From Allobosea sp. UNC402CLCol (lineage in GTDB: Bacteria; Pseudomonadota; Alphaproteobacteria; Rhizobiales; Beijerinckiaceae), in NCBI RefSeq assembly GCF_000745475.1, contig NZ_KN050692.1, positions 389,955 through 453,954 on the forward strand: a stretch of DNA of 64,000 bases, in the 5' to 3' direction. The position numbers and the translations under genes are program-made. This document shows positions 44,463 through 52,888 of this stretch, piece by piece. The first letter of the stretch is position 1; each line of letters begins with the position of its first letter. The notes under the pieces were generated by a model, which saw only the letters and a program-made list of their open reading frames with translations, made no database searches and was not told where the DNA came from.

Positions 44463-44852
44463 TCAGAAGCCGCGCTTGATGGCCCGCTTCTGCGCTTCGC
44501 GCTGGTTTCGGATCGCGCGCTTCTGCTGCTCGATCGACATGCCGTAATAGGGATTGCCGCGCCGGCCGTAAGCGCGTCCACCGCCATAGGCCGGCCCGCC
44601 ACGATACCCCGGGCCGCCGCGATAGCTGGGCGCGCCGTTGTCGATCGGACCGCCGGCGGCCGGCGGCCGCTGGTAATTGTAGTTGTAGTTGCCGCCCCGG
44701 GAATACGGGTTGGCCTGATAGCTCCCGCCACGGCCGTAGTCATTGCCGTAGGGCATGTCCTGCGCGAGCGAGACGGCCGGCGCCAGCCCGAGGGCGAGCA
44801 CCCCAACCATCAGCGCTCGTTTGACCGACACGTAGCGTTTCAACCCAATCAT
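44463..44852 (-). CDS. Secreted Gly/Tyr/Arg-rich basic protein
   Basis: 129 residues. A signal peptide (KRALMVGVLALGLAPAVSLA) is followed by a low-complexity segment of YGRGG, YSRGGNYNYNY and YRGGPGYRGG repeats. It closes with a strongly basic amphipathic helix rich in Arg/Lys/Gln (MSIEQQKRAIRNQREAQ..). ATG 44852 has GGGGGA upstream; an ATG five codons earlier is possible. No family recognised. It could be a surface or periplasmic polyanion-binding protein, but that is only inference from charge. A similar but not homologous-looking protein lies 147 bp upstream on the same strand. Confidence 0.75.
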   Translation of the reverse strand: MIGLKRYVSVKRALMVGVLALGLAPAVSLAQDMPYGNDYGRGGSYQANPYSRGGNYNYNYQRPPAAGGPIDNGAPSYRGGPGYRGGPAYGGGRAYGRRGNPYYGMSIEQQKRAIRNQREAQKRAIKRGF

Positions 44853-44999
44853 CCGACATTCCCCCAATTCAGGCCCACCGCGAGCCGGAGCGGCTCACGG
44901 TGGCGTTTCTCTGTCCGGCCGAAGTGGCGACCGGATCTCGATCTTGTTATCTTATCGGAGCAAGGAGCGAGTTCCGCCCTTCGCTCCGATCATCCGCGA

Positions 45000-45395
45000 T
45001 CAGCGATGATCGCGGAAGTCGTAGGGCGCATAGTAGCCGTAGGGCGCGTAGTAGCGCGGCGCCACATAGACCGGCGGCGGCGGCGCGTAGACCGGCGCGG
45101 CATAATAGCCGCCATCGTAATACGGGTCATAGGACCGGGCGCTCGCCGCGGCAGCCGCCGCTCCGAGGATGCCCAGGCCGACACCGGCCGCAATGGCCGA
45201 GCCCCGCGAAGGCCCACGCCAGCCGCCGCGATAGTAACCGCGATAGCGATACTGGCTGTATTCGGCCTGCACCTTGTCGAGCCTGGCCGGATCAAAGGAA
45301 CGGCGCTCCTGCGCCATCGCCGGCACCGCAACGCTACCCACCGCGACACTGGCCGCGGTCAGAGCGACAATCCATTTCTTCCTCAAAGACATCAT
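45000..45395 (-). CDS. Secreted Gly/Tyr/Pro-rich protein with a glycine-zipper segment
   Basis: 131 residues. It starts at ATG 45395 behind AAAGGAGAT, with a signal peptide (RKKWIVALTAASVAVGSVAVPAMAQ). Then come a short charged part (ARLDKVQAEYSQYRYRG), a Gly/Ala-rich hydrophobic stretch (IAAGVGLGILGAAAAAASA) that could insert in or pack on a membrane, and a Tyr/Pro tail of repeated YYAP/YAPY units. No family recognised. Probably expressed with the neighbouring Gly/Tyr-rich gene. Confidence 0.75.
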   Translation of the reverse strand: MMSLRKKWIVALTAASVAVGSVAVPAMAQERRSFDPARLDKVQAEYSQYRYRGYYRGGWRGPSRGSAIAAGVGLGILGAAAAAASARSYDPYYDGGYYAAPVYAPPPPVYVAPRYYAPYGYYAPYDFRDHR

Positions 45396-45635
45396 GACGA
45401 TATCTCCTTTCCCGGGGCAGCGCCCGAACCTTGCGGATATCTTGCGCCGCCACTCTTGAATGAGACCTGAACCAATCACGGCGGCAATGCGGCGGAGACA
45501 AAGGCGACTGAATGGCAACGCGCTTGCTCCCGATCCGCCTGCCATGGGAGGGACAGGCCGGTCTTCCATCCGACTCTACAACCGGTGATGGAAGCCTTTG
45601 TTCCCTCCGGCCATTTCCACGAGTTCCCGCCCGTC

Positions 45636-46550
45636 ATGCTCGACAGCCTGATCGCCGTCTTCCTCGTCATCGCGACGGGCTGGTTCCTCAAGGTTCGCGA
45701 GATCGTCTCGCCGGCACATTGGATCGGCGTCGAGCGGCTGACCTATCAGGTGCTCTTCCCGGCCGTCGTCATCTACACGCTGGCGATGGCCAATCTCGGC
45801 GACCTGCCCGTGCTGGCCATGGGCTTTAGCCTCGTCCTCGCCATTCTCAGCGTCGCGGCCCTGTTGCTGCTGGCGCGCCCGCTGCTCGCGCGGGCCGGCA
45901 TCGACGGGCCGGCCTTCACCTCGATCTTCCAGGGCTCGGTGCGCTGGAACACCTTCGTCGCGCTCGCCCTCGCCTCCGGGTTGCAGGGCCGCACCGGCGC
46001 GACGCTGATGGCGATCGCGGTGGCGTCGATGATTCCGCTGCTCAACGTGATCTGCGTGCTGGTGCTGGCACGCTTCGCGAATGGCAAACCGATGAGCACC
46101 AGCGCCACCATCCGCTCGATCCTGTACAACCCCTTCATCTGGTCGTCCGCGGTGGGGCTCACCCTCAACCAGGTGCAATGGGCCATGCCCACGGCCTTCA
46201 TCGGCTATCTCGACGTGCTCGGCCGCGCCTCGCTCGGGATCGGGCTGCTCGTGGTCGGGGCCGGGCTCGACCTGAAGCGGCTGGCCCGACCGAACCTGGC
46301 GCATGGCGTCGCCGTTCTGCTCAAGCTCGTCGCGATGCCGCTGGCGGCATGGCTCTTTGCCGGGCTTTTCGGCGTGACGGGCCCCGCCCTGACGATGACG
46401 ATCATCGCGGGCGCCGTGCCCACGGCGACGGCTGCTTATTTCCTGGCCCGGGACCTCGGCGGAGACGCGCCGCTCATGGCCGAGATCACCACCTTGCAGA
46501 CTCTGCTCGCGCTCGCCACGATACCGGTGGCAGTCCTTCTTCTGGGATAG
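45636..46550 (+). CDS. AEC family transporter (auxin efflux carrier superfamily)
   Basis: 304 residues, around ten hydrophobic segments in two five-helix repeats, with the inner Asn/Pro-type break (FQGSVRWNTFVALALA) and C-terminal TATAAYFLARDLGGD. Bacterial AEC members export small organic acids such as malate or malonate; the substrate here is unknown. ATG 45636 (MLDSLIAVF) is the usual AEC-like start. ATGs at 45585/45588 would add a short hydrophilic leader, and no ribosome-binding site decides between them. Confidence 0.87.
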   Translation: MLDSLIAVFLVIATGWFLKVREIVSPAHWIGVERLTYQVLFPAVVIYTLAMANLGDLPVLAMGFSLVLAILSVAALLLLARPLLARAGIDGPAFTSIFQGSVRWNTFVALALASGLQGRTGATLMAIAVASMIPLLNVICVLVLARFANGKPMSTSATIRSILYNPFIWSSAVGLTLNQVQWAMPTAFIGYLDVLGRASLGIGLLVVGAGLDLKRLARPNLAHGVAVLLKLVAMPLAAWLFAGLFGVTGPALTMTIIAGAVPTATAAYFLARDLGGDAPLMAEITTLQTLLALATIPVAVLLLG

Positions 46551-46656
46551 AATCCGCCGATTTTGGAGGAAAAGCGCCCAATCGCACCGGCTCTCTTCCG
46601 CTTGCCCCGAAGGCTGGCGCCTTATGCGAGCACAGGGCGGAACCATATCCTAAAAC

Positions 46657-46686
46657 TTGTATTTAATTACATATACACCCTATAAG
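46657..46686 (+). promoter_or_regulatory. Sigma70-like promoter in an AT-rich patch
   Basis: TTGTAT (46657-46662) and TATAAG (46681-46686) are 18 bp apart in one of the few AT-rich patches of the window, 67 bp upstream of ATG 46754. It appears to drive the small frameshifted gene. Confidence 0.5.
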
Positions 46687-46753
46687 TGCATCACTGGCGT
46701 TGAGCCGGCGACAGTGAACGACTGGCCTCCAACCATGAGGGAGTCTGCCCGCG

Positions 46754-46989
46754 ATGAATCCGGTCGATAAGGTCCGGTCCGCGTATAGCGATGCCGACAG
46801 GAAACCGAACTGCCGGAACGGCCGCTTTCGCCGTTCGAGGCCGCGAGTTTCATCGAAGGGATGACGGCGGAGCTGCGCCGGATGGCCCGGAACGCCAAGC
46901 TCGACACCCTGTCCTATTTCCTCGAAATGGCGCGGATCGAGGCCTCGGCGCAGATCGAGCAGATCGCAGAGCGGAAGCTCGACGCCTGA
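46754..46989 (+). pseudogene. Small alphaproteobacterial-type protein gene with an apparent one-base frameshift
   Basis: ATG 46754 is preceded by GAGGGAG and opens MNPVDKVRSAYSDADRK, but that frame then runs into Arg-rich nonsense and stops at 46863. The adjacent frame, open from 46789, continues with LPLSPFEAASFIEGM-type sequence. It reads ELPERPLSPFEAASF, MTAELRRMARNAKLD and SYFLEMARIEASAQI to a stop at 46989, with no start codon other than an internal ATG. Adding one base around 46798-46807 joins the two into a 78-residue helical protein of a kind I believe is common in Hyphomicrobiales. It is either a recent pseudogene, a sequencing error, or an unusual start. Confidence 0.55.
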
Positions 46990-47022
46990 TCCGGACCGGT
47001 CCTGTAGCGAAGCGGGAAGCCC

Positions 47023-48243
47023 TCAGGCGCCCGCGCGCGACAGGCCGCCTCCAGGATGCCGCAGCACGGCTCCGGTCAATTCCAGTTCGATCAGCGCGCG
47101 CCCGACATCCCGCGCCGGATAGCCGCTCGCACGCACCAGATCGTCCAGAGCGACCGGCGTCGGGCTCAGCAGCCCGAGCAGGTTCGAGCCGATATCGTCC
47201 GCCTCGCCCGTCCCGGCCGGCGGCGCGGGCGCAAAGCCATCGCGGTCGCTTCCGGCCGCCTCGGTGACCGGCGGCTTCGTCACATCCGGCAGGTCGAGCT
47301 CGTCCCAGAGCGGTTCGCCCGCGCTCGCCACAGCCTCCTCCCGCATGGCCTGATGCTGGTGGAAAAGGTCGTCCCGCCGCCCCACCATGGGGCGCAGCGC
47401 CTCGACGACATGCGCGGCTTCGGCGCAGAGCGTGGCGCCCTCGCGGATGAGATGGTTGCCGCCCTCGGCCCGCGGGTCGAGCGGCGAGCCCGGCACGGCG
47501 AAGACCTGCCTGCCCTGCTCGTTGGCGAAGCGCGCGGTGATGAGCGAGCCGGAGCGGCGCGCCGCCTCGACGACGACCGTGCCGAGCGCGAGCCCTGAGA
47601 CGATGCGGTTGCGGCGCGGAAAATCACGGCCGCGCGGCTCGTAGCCGAGCGGCATCTCGCTGACGATGGCGCCCTCGGCTGCGATACGCTCGGCCAGCCC
47701 GCTATTCTGCGGCGGGTAGATCCGGTCGAGCCCGCCGGCCAGGACGGCGACGGTTCCGGTCGCGAGGCTCGCCTGATGGGCGGCGGTGTCGATGCCACGT
47801 GCGAGGCCGGAGACGATGGCGAAGCCCGCCTCGCCGATCTCGCGCGCCAGCCGGCGGGTGAAGGTCAATCCCGCAGCCGAGGCGTTGCGCGAGCCGACCA
47901 GCGCCACCGCCGGCAGCACCGGGAATTCTCCGCGTATCGCGACGAGCGGCGGCGCGGAATCGATCGCTCGCAGGGGCAGCGGATAGTCGGCCTCGCCCAG
48001 CGCGACGAAGCGGCCGCCGAGACGGCGCAGCCCCTCCATCTCGCGCTCGGCTTCGGCCTCCGGGAAGATGCGGATGTTGCGGCCGGCCTGCCGCGCGAGG
48101 TCGGGTAGCGCTTCCAGCGCGGGGCCGGCACCGCCGAAGCGGTTCGTGAGGGAGCGGAAGCTGCGCGGCCCGATGCCATCGCTGCGAATCAGCCTCAGCC
48201 AATCGAGGCGCTGGCGATCGGAGAGGACGATGCCAGCAGCCAT
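47023..48243 (-). CDS. dprA: DNA-processing protein DprA
   Basis: 406 residues. DprA loads RecA on incoming single-stranded DNA during transformation. It has an N-terminal SAM-like region (DWLRLIRSDGIGPRSFRSLTNRFGG), the Rossmann-like domain with VALVGSRNASAAGLTFTRRLA and SGLARGIDTAAHQASL, and a C-terminal winged-helix (LLSPTPVALDDLVRASGY) as in most longer DprAs. Start ATG 48243, 4 bp after plsY ends, so co-transcribed with plsY. Confidence 0.95.
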   Translation of the reverse strand: MAAGIVLSDRQRLDWLRLIRSDGIGPRSFRSLTNRFGGAGPALEALPDLARQAGRNIRIFPEAEAEREMEGLRRLGGRFVALGEADYPLPLRAIDSAPPLVAIRGEFPVLPAVALVGSRNASAAGLTFTRRLAREIGEAGFAIVSGLARGIDTAAHQASLATGTVAVLAGGLDRIYPPQNSGLAERIAAEGAIVSEMPLGYEPRGRDFPRRNRIVSGLALGTVVVEAARRSGSLITARFANEQGRQVFAVPGSPLDPRAEGGNHLIREGATLCAEAAHVVEALRPMVGRRDDLFHQHQAMREEAVASAGEPLWDELDLPDVTKPPVTEAAGSDRDGFAPAPPAGTGEADDIGSNLLGLLSPTPVALDDLVRASGYPARDVGRALIELELTGAVLRHPGGGLSRAGA

Positions 48244-48247
48244 GCCA

Positions 48248-48871
48248 TCAGCCCTTCTGGCCGATCTTGCCTTCTCTGCCGGCCAACAGCCGGGCGATAT
48301 TGGCCCGGTGCATGATCCAGAGCAGGATCGTGAGGACGGCCATCACCGCCGCCGCCTGATGCATCCCGGCGGCAAACCAGAGCAGCAGCGGCGTCAGCAC
48401 GCTCGCCGTCAGCGCGGCGAGCGAGGAGTAGCGCGAGAGCCAGGCCACGCAGAGCCAGATCGCGGCAAAGGCGAGCGCGATCCAGCCATTGAAGCCGATC
48501 AGAACGCCGAGATAGGTCGCGACACCCTTGCCGCCCTTGAAGCCGATCCAGACTGGGAAGAGATGGCCGAGAAAGGCGCCGACCGCGGCGGCCAGCGCCG
48601 CCTGCGGCCCGCCGAGCCAGTGCCAGGCGACGAGGACGGCCACCGTGCCCTTGAGCATGTCACCGACGAGGGTCGCCGCCGCGAGCTTCTTGTTGCCGGT
48701 GCGCAGCACATTGGTCGCGCCGATATTCCCCGAGCCGATGCTGCGCAGATCCGGCCCGCCGGCGAGCTTCGTCAGGATGATGCCGAAGGGGATGGAGCCG
48801 AAGAGATAGCCGATAACGAGGGCAATCAGCGTGGCGGAGCCGGAAAGGCCCCAGGTCAACGTCTCAGCCAT
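48248..48871 (-). CDS. plsY: Acyl-phosphate:glycerol-3-phosphate acyltransferase PlsY
   Basis: 207 residues, five hydrophobic segments. The three PlsY motifs are present: GSIPFGIILTKLAGG..LRSIGSGNIGATNVLR, then GHLFPVWIGFKGGKGVATYLG, then the C-terminal region. It acylates glycerol-3-phosphate in the inner membrane, starting phospholipid synthesis. Start ATG 48871. Paired with dprA downstream, a linkage conserved in alphaproteobacteria. Confidence 0.96.
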   Translation of the reverse strand: MAETLTWGLSGSATLIALVIGYLFGSIPFGIILTKLAGGPDLRSIGSGNIGATNVLRTGNKKLAAATLVGDMLKGTVAVLVAWHWLGGPQAALAAAVGAFLGHLFPVWIGFKGGKGVATYLGVLIGFNGWIALAFAAIWLCVAWLSRYSSLAALTASVLTPLLLWFAAGMHQAAAVMAVLTILLWIMHRANIARLLAGREGKIGQKG

Positions 48872-48956
48872 GCAGTCCCCTCGCCCCCTTGGCGAGCGTC
48901 ACAATAGGATTTGTCGGTGGGAATAGAAAGCGCCCGCCCCCCATAAACGCGCTGTC

Positions 48957-49067
48957 CTCCCGGACAAGCCGCTTTGGCGGCGCAGATCCGGGATCCATGC
49001 CGGAGCGCTTTCCGCGGAGGTTCAGGCGTGGATCCCGGGTCTGCGCTTCGCTTGCCCGGGATGACCC
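48957..49067. repeat. Palindromic intergenic repeat (type A, copy 3)
   Basis: Core GGATCCATGCCGGAGCGCTT followed by GGTTCAGGCGTGGATCCCGG, ending TTGCCCGGGATGACCC. It lies between pyrC' and plsY, where alphaproteobacterial genomes often have these genes tightly linked. Confidence 0.75.
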
Positions 49068-49087
49068 ATACCTTCCATTTAGAAAAC

Positions 49088-50404
49088 TCAGCCCGGCCCG
49101 AGCTCGTAAACCGCCCGCCCACCGACGAAGGTCGTCTGCACGATGCCCTGAAGCCGCGCCTCGTCGAAGGGCGAGTTCTTGGCGCGGGATTTCAGCTTGC
49201 GCTTGTCGACGACGAAGGGCGCATCGGGGTCGAGCAGGATGAGATCGGCCGGGGCGCCCGCAGCAAGCCTGCCGCCGCCAAGCCCGAGCAGCCCGGCGGG
49301 GCGCGTCGAGAGGGCGGCCAGCAGCGCGGACAGGCCGATCTGCTCCGACTGCACCATGCGCAGCGCGGCCGCCAGCATGGTCTCGATGCCGAGCGCGCCG
49401 TCGGCCGCCTCGGCGAAGGGCTGGCGCTTGGTCTCGACATCCTGCGGATCGTGGTCGGAGACGATGACGTCGATCACGCCCTCGGCCAGCGCCGCGACCA
49501 TGGCGAGACGCTCGTCCTCGGACCGCAGCGGCGGCGAGACCTTGCAGAAGGTGCGGTAGTCGCCGACGTCGTTCTCGTTGAGGGTGAGGTTGTTGATCGA
49601 GACGCCGCAGGTGACGCGCACGCCGTCCTGCTTCGCCCGGCGCACCAACTCGGCCGATTCCGCGCAGGAGATCATCGCGGCGTGGTAGCGGGCGCCGGTG
49701 GCGCGGGCGAGGCGCAGATCGCGTTCCAACATCACCGTCTCGGCCTCGGCCGGAATGCCCGGCAGGCCCTTGCGGCTGGCGAACTCGCCCTCGTTCATCA
49801 CGCCGGAACCGCGCAGCTCGGGATCCTCGACATGGTTCATGATCAGCGCGTCGAAATTGCCGGCATAGATCATGGCGCGGCGCATGACCTGCGGATTGCG
49901 CAGCGCCCGGGCGCCGTCGCAGAAAGCGACCGCGCCGGCTTCGAGCAGCAGGCCGAATTCGGTGATCTCCCGGCCTTCCAGCCCCTTGGTCAGGGCGGCG
50001 CAGGGCAGCACGTTGACGATCGCCTTGTCGCGGGCGCGGCGCTTCAGGAAGTCGATGATGGCGGGGTCGTCGATCGGCGGATCGGTGTCCGGCCGGCAGA
50101 CGACGGTGGTGACGCCGCCGGCAGCCGCCGCATGCGAGCCGGAGCCGAGCGTCTCGCGGAACTCCGCGCCGGGCTCACCGAGGAAGGCGCGCAGATCGAC
50201 GAGGCCGGGCGTCAGCACCAGTCCCTTCGCATCGATGCGGCGGACGCTCTCGCCTGTCGCCGGCGCCGCGCCCCATTCCACGGCCGCGATGGCGCCATCG
50301 CGCAGCAGGACCGAACCCGCCCCTTCGCGACCCGTGGCCGGATCGACCAGCCGGGCGTTGACGATCGCGATGTCCTGCGCTGCGATGTCCTGCGTTTCAG
50401 CCAT
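49088..50404 (-). CDS. pyrC': Dihydroorotase-like protein lacking metal ligands (PyrC')
   Basis: 438 residues with dihydroorotase architecture (beta-sandwich plus TIM barrel). The HxH metal motif expected after TPGLVDL is replaced: the sequence reads DLRAFLGEPG, so both His are lost (Arg72, Phe74) and the substrate Arg is Gly76. The late SDHDPQ keeps Asp but loses the usual His-Pro-His. This matches the inactive PyrC' class that holds aspartate transcarbamoylase together in some bacteria, so an active PyrC should exist elsewhere in the genome. ATG 50404 overlaps the preceding small membrane protein gene by 8 bp. Confidence 0.9.
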   Translation of the reverse strand: MAETQDIAAQDIAIVNARLVDPATGREGAGSVLLRDGAIAAVEWGAAPATGESVRRIDAKGLVLTPGLVDLRAFLGEPGAEFRETLGSGSHAAAAGGVTTVVCRPDTDPPIDDPAIIDFLKRRARDKAIVNVLPCAALTKGLEGREITEFGLLLEAGAVAFCDGARALRNPQVMRRAMIYAGNFDALIMNHVEDPELRGSGVMNEGEFASRKGLPGIPAEAETVMLERDLRLARATGARYHAAMISCAESAELVRRAKQDGVRVTCGVSINNLTLNENDVGDYRTFCKVSPPLRSEDERLAMVAALAEGVIDVIVSDHDPQDVETKRQPFAEAADGALGIETMLAAALRMVQSEQIGLSALLAALSTRPAGLLGLGGGRLAAGAPADLILLDPDAPFVVDKRKLKSRAKNSPFDEARLQGIVQTTFVGGRAVYELGPG

Positions 50405-50639
50405 GATCCGTTCCATTGCGGCCGTCAGCATCCGGCCGGCGCGTAAAGACGAAGCTCCAGAAGGCGACGAGCCCCCAGAACAGCAGACAGAGCCCTGCAC
50501 CGGCCAGGACGATGAACCAGGTCCAGCCGGCGTGCGGATCGGCCCAGAGATAGCCGGCCGCGACCACGAGATAGAGCCCGACGAAGACGAACCGCACCCG
50601 GCGCATCGTTCGAAGCAGCCAGGCGAGAGCTCCGTCCAT
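50397..50639 (-). CDS. Small membrane protein encoded between pyrB and pyrC'
   Basis: 80 residues with two strong hydrophobic segments (VRFVFVGLYLVVAAGYLW and WFIVLAGAGLCLLFWGLVAFWSFVF), a positively charged N-side (RTMRRVR) and a polar C-tail. It starts 5 bp after the pyrB stop and its last codons overlap the pyrC' start by 8 bp, so translation must be coupled. No family recognised. The tight packing makes it a genuine gene; whether it has anything to do with pyrimidine synthesis is open. Confidence 0.8.
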   Translation of the reverse strand: MDGALAWLLRTMRRVRFVFVGLYLVVAAGYLWADPHAGWTWFIVLAGAGLCLLFWGLVAFWSFVFTRRPDADGRNGTDHG

Positions 50640-50644
50640 CGGCC

Positions 50645-51589
50645 TCAGACATTCGGCAGGTGCTGTGCGAGCGCGTCGAGCACCGCCATGCGGACGGCGA
50701 CGCCCATCTCGACCTGCTCCCGGATCAGCGACTGGGCACCGTCGGCCACCTCCGAGGAGATCTCGACGCCGCGGTTCATCGGGCCGGGATGCATCACCAG
50801 CGCATCGGGCGCGGCACGTTCCAGTTTCTCGCGGTCGAGCCCGTAATAGCGGAAATACTCCTTCGGGGACGGCACGAAGGCGCCATGCATGCGTTCGAGC
50901 TGGAGGCGCAACATCATCACGATGTCAGCGCCTTCGAGCCCCTTGTTCATGTCGGTGAAGAGTTCGACGCCCATGCGCTCGATACCCGGCGGCAGCAGCG
51001 TCGTCGGCGCGATCAGCCGGACTTTTGCGCCCAGCGCATTCAGCAGGATGATGTTGGAGCGGGCGACGCGCGAATGCAGGATGTCGCCGCAGATCGCCAC
51101 CGTCAGCCCCTGGATGCGGCCCTTGTTGCGGCGGATGGTCAGGGCGTCGAGCAGGGCCTGGGTCGGATGCTCATGGGCGCCGTCGCCGGCGTTGACCACC
51201 GAGCAGCCCACCTTGCGGGCGAGCAGGTTGACCGCGCCGGCGGCATGGTGGCGCACGACAATGATGTCGGGCCGCATGGCGTTGAGCGTCGCGGCGGTGT
51301 CGATCAGCGTCTCGCCCTTCTTCACCGAGGAGGAGGCGACCGACATGTTCATGACGTCGGCGCCGAGCCGCTTGCCGGCGAGCTCGAAGGAAGCCTGCGT
51401 GCGGGTCGAAGGCTCGAAGAACAGATTGATCTGGGTGCGGCCGCGCAAGGTCGCCGCCTTCTTCTCGACCTGCCGCGACAGCGCGACATAATCCTCGGCC
51501 CGGTCCAACAGGCCCTCGATGTCGAGATGGGACAACCCCTCGATGCCGAGCAGGTGGCGGTGCGGATAGAGCGGCGCTGGCGATGTCAT
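50645..51589 (-). CDS. pyrB: Aspartate carbamoyltransferase catalytic subunit
   Basis: 314 residues. It makes carbamoyl-aspartate from carbamoyl phosphate and aspartate. Carbamoyl-phosphate site FFEPSTRTQASFE, the SVKKGETL loop, HPTQALLDALTI and VMHPGPMNRGVE are all intact. Start ATG 51589. First gene of the pyrB - small membrane protein - pyrC' operon, so the catalytic chain is made with its likely structural partner PyrC'. No regulatory PyrI gene is present. Confidence 0.97.
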   Translation of the reverse strand: MTSPAPLYPHRHLLGIEGLSHLDIEGLLDRAEDYVALSRQVEKKAATLRGRTQINLFFEPSTRTQASFELAGKRLGADVMNMSVASSSVKKGETLIDTAATLNAMRPDIIVVRHHAAGAVNLLARKVGCSVVNAGDGAHEHPTQALLDALTIRRNKGRIQGLTVAICGDILHSRVARSNIILLNALGAKVRLIAPTTLLPPGIERMGVELFTDMNKGLEGADIVMMLRLQLERMHGAFVPSPKEYFRYYGLDREKLERAAPDALVMHPGPMNRGVEISSEVADGAQSLIREQVEMGVAVRMAVLDALAQHLPNV

Positions 51590-51744
51590 TTGAAGCAGGC
51601 TGTTTAGGCGCGACTCGCCCGAGGTGCAAGCCGCTCCGAACAGGAAAGACCGCTATGCCGCGCGCAGCGGTGGAGCTTGCCTGCGATTGGCGCTAGGTCA
51701 GAATCCGATCCGTCCGCTGCCTGCGTTTGCCGAAGGAATTCGCC

Positions 51745-52881
51745 TTGTCCGCTTCTACGACCGCTCATGTTCCGGCGCCTCACGGAGCCGATTGGCAGAC
51801 CATCGCCCCGGCCGAGGCCGGCTTCGATGCCGGGCGGCTCGGCGAGGCCGTCACTTTCGCGCAAGGCCATGAGAGCCCCTGGCCGCGCAGCCTCTATTAT
51901 CCGGACGGCTCCTATGTCGGGAATGTCGAATGGAACGAGACCGGCCCCTGGACCGAGATCGTCGGCCCGGTGCGCGAGCGCGGCGGCCCGGCCGGGCTGA
52001 TTCTGAAGGGCGGGCGTATCGTTGCCGAATGGGGCGACACCGGCCGCACCGACATGACCTTCTCGATTGCGAAAAGCTATCTTTCGGTGCTCGCCGGCGT
52101 CGCCTTCGACGACGGGCTGATCCGCGATGTCGAGGAACCCATCGGCAAAAGCGTGGATGATCCCGCTTTCGCCGGGCCGCATAACGGCCAGATCACCTGG
52201 CGGCACCTGCTGCAGCAGTCGAGCGAATGGCAAGGCGAGATCTTCGGGAAATCCGATCAGGTCGATCACAACCGTCAGATCGGCCCCGGCGCCGACAACA
52301 GCCGCAAGGGTCAGCGCCGCGAGCTCAGGGATCCCGGCTCCTTCTACGAATATAACGATGTCCGCGTGAACGTCCTTGCCTATGCCCTTCTCCAGCTTTT
52401 CCGCCGGCCGCTGCCGGAGGTGCTGCGCGAACGGATCATGGACCCGGTCGGCGCCTCGCCGGACTGGCGATGGGAGGGCTACAGCTCGTCCTTCGTCGAG
52501 ATCGATGGCCGGCGCATCCAGTCCGTGCCCGGCGGCGGGCATTGGGGCGGCGGGCTCTTCATCGGCGCCCGCGACCATGCCCGCTTCGGCCTGCTGATCG
52601 GCCGCAAGGGCGAGTGGAACGGCCGGCAGCTCGTTTCCCGCAGCTGGATCGAACGCTCGCTGACGCCCTCCCCCACGCTCGGCAATTACGGCTATCTGTG
52701 GTGGCTGGCGCGCGGCCCGGCGGCGCGGCCGGGCGTTCCGCAGACCGCATTCTCGGCGCTGGGCGCCGGCAGCAACGTGATCTGGGTCGAGCCGGAGCGC
52801 GACATCGTCGCGGTGCTGCGCTGGATCGAGGGCGCCTCGACCGAGGGCTTCATCGACCGGCTGCTGGCGGCGCAGGCCTGA
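51745..52881 (+). CDS. Serine hydrolase of the beta-lactamase/penicillin-binding-protein C fold
   Basis: 378 residues. SxxK nucleophile motif FSIAKSYLS near residue 110 and a YxN motif in YEYNDVRVN, the layout of class C beta-lactamase-like esterases/DD-peptidases. No signal peptide is seen, so an intracellular esterase or amidase role is more likely than a resistance enzyme. I take TTG 51745 as start, with AAGGA about 8 nt upstream; TTG 51727 is an alternative. It lies between pyrB (divergent) and panB (convergent, 7 bp), with no functional tie to either visible. Confidence 0.87.
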   Translation: MSASTTAHVPAPHGADWQTIAPAEAGFDAGRLGEAVTFAQGHESPWPRSLYYPDGSYVGNVEWNETGPWTEIVGPVRERGGPAGLILKGGRIVAEWGDTGRTDMTFSIAKSYLSVLAGVAFDDGLIRDVEEPIGKSVDDPAFAGPHNGQITWRHLLQQSSEWQGEIFGKSDQVDHNRQIGPGADNSRKGQRRELRDPGSFYEYNDVRVNVLAYALLQLFRRPLPEVLRERIMDPVGASPDWRWEGYSSSFVEIDGRRIQSVPGGGHWGGGLFIGARDHARFGLLIGRKGEWNGRQLVSRSWIERSLTPSPTLGNYGYLWWLARGPAARPGVPQTAFSALGAGSNVIWVEPERDIVAVLRWIEGASTEGFIDRLLAAQA

Positions 52882-52888
52882 GCGCGCC

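Noticed and set aside
51745..52881. Serine hydrolase as an antibiotic-resistance beta-lactamase
   Set aside because: The SxxK and YxN motifs fit, but no export signal is seen and the overall sequence fits the broad class C-like esterase group.
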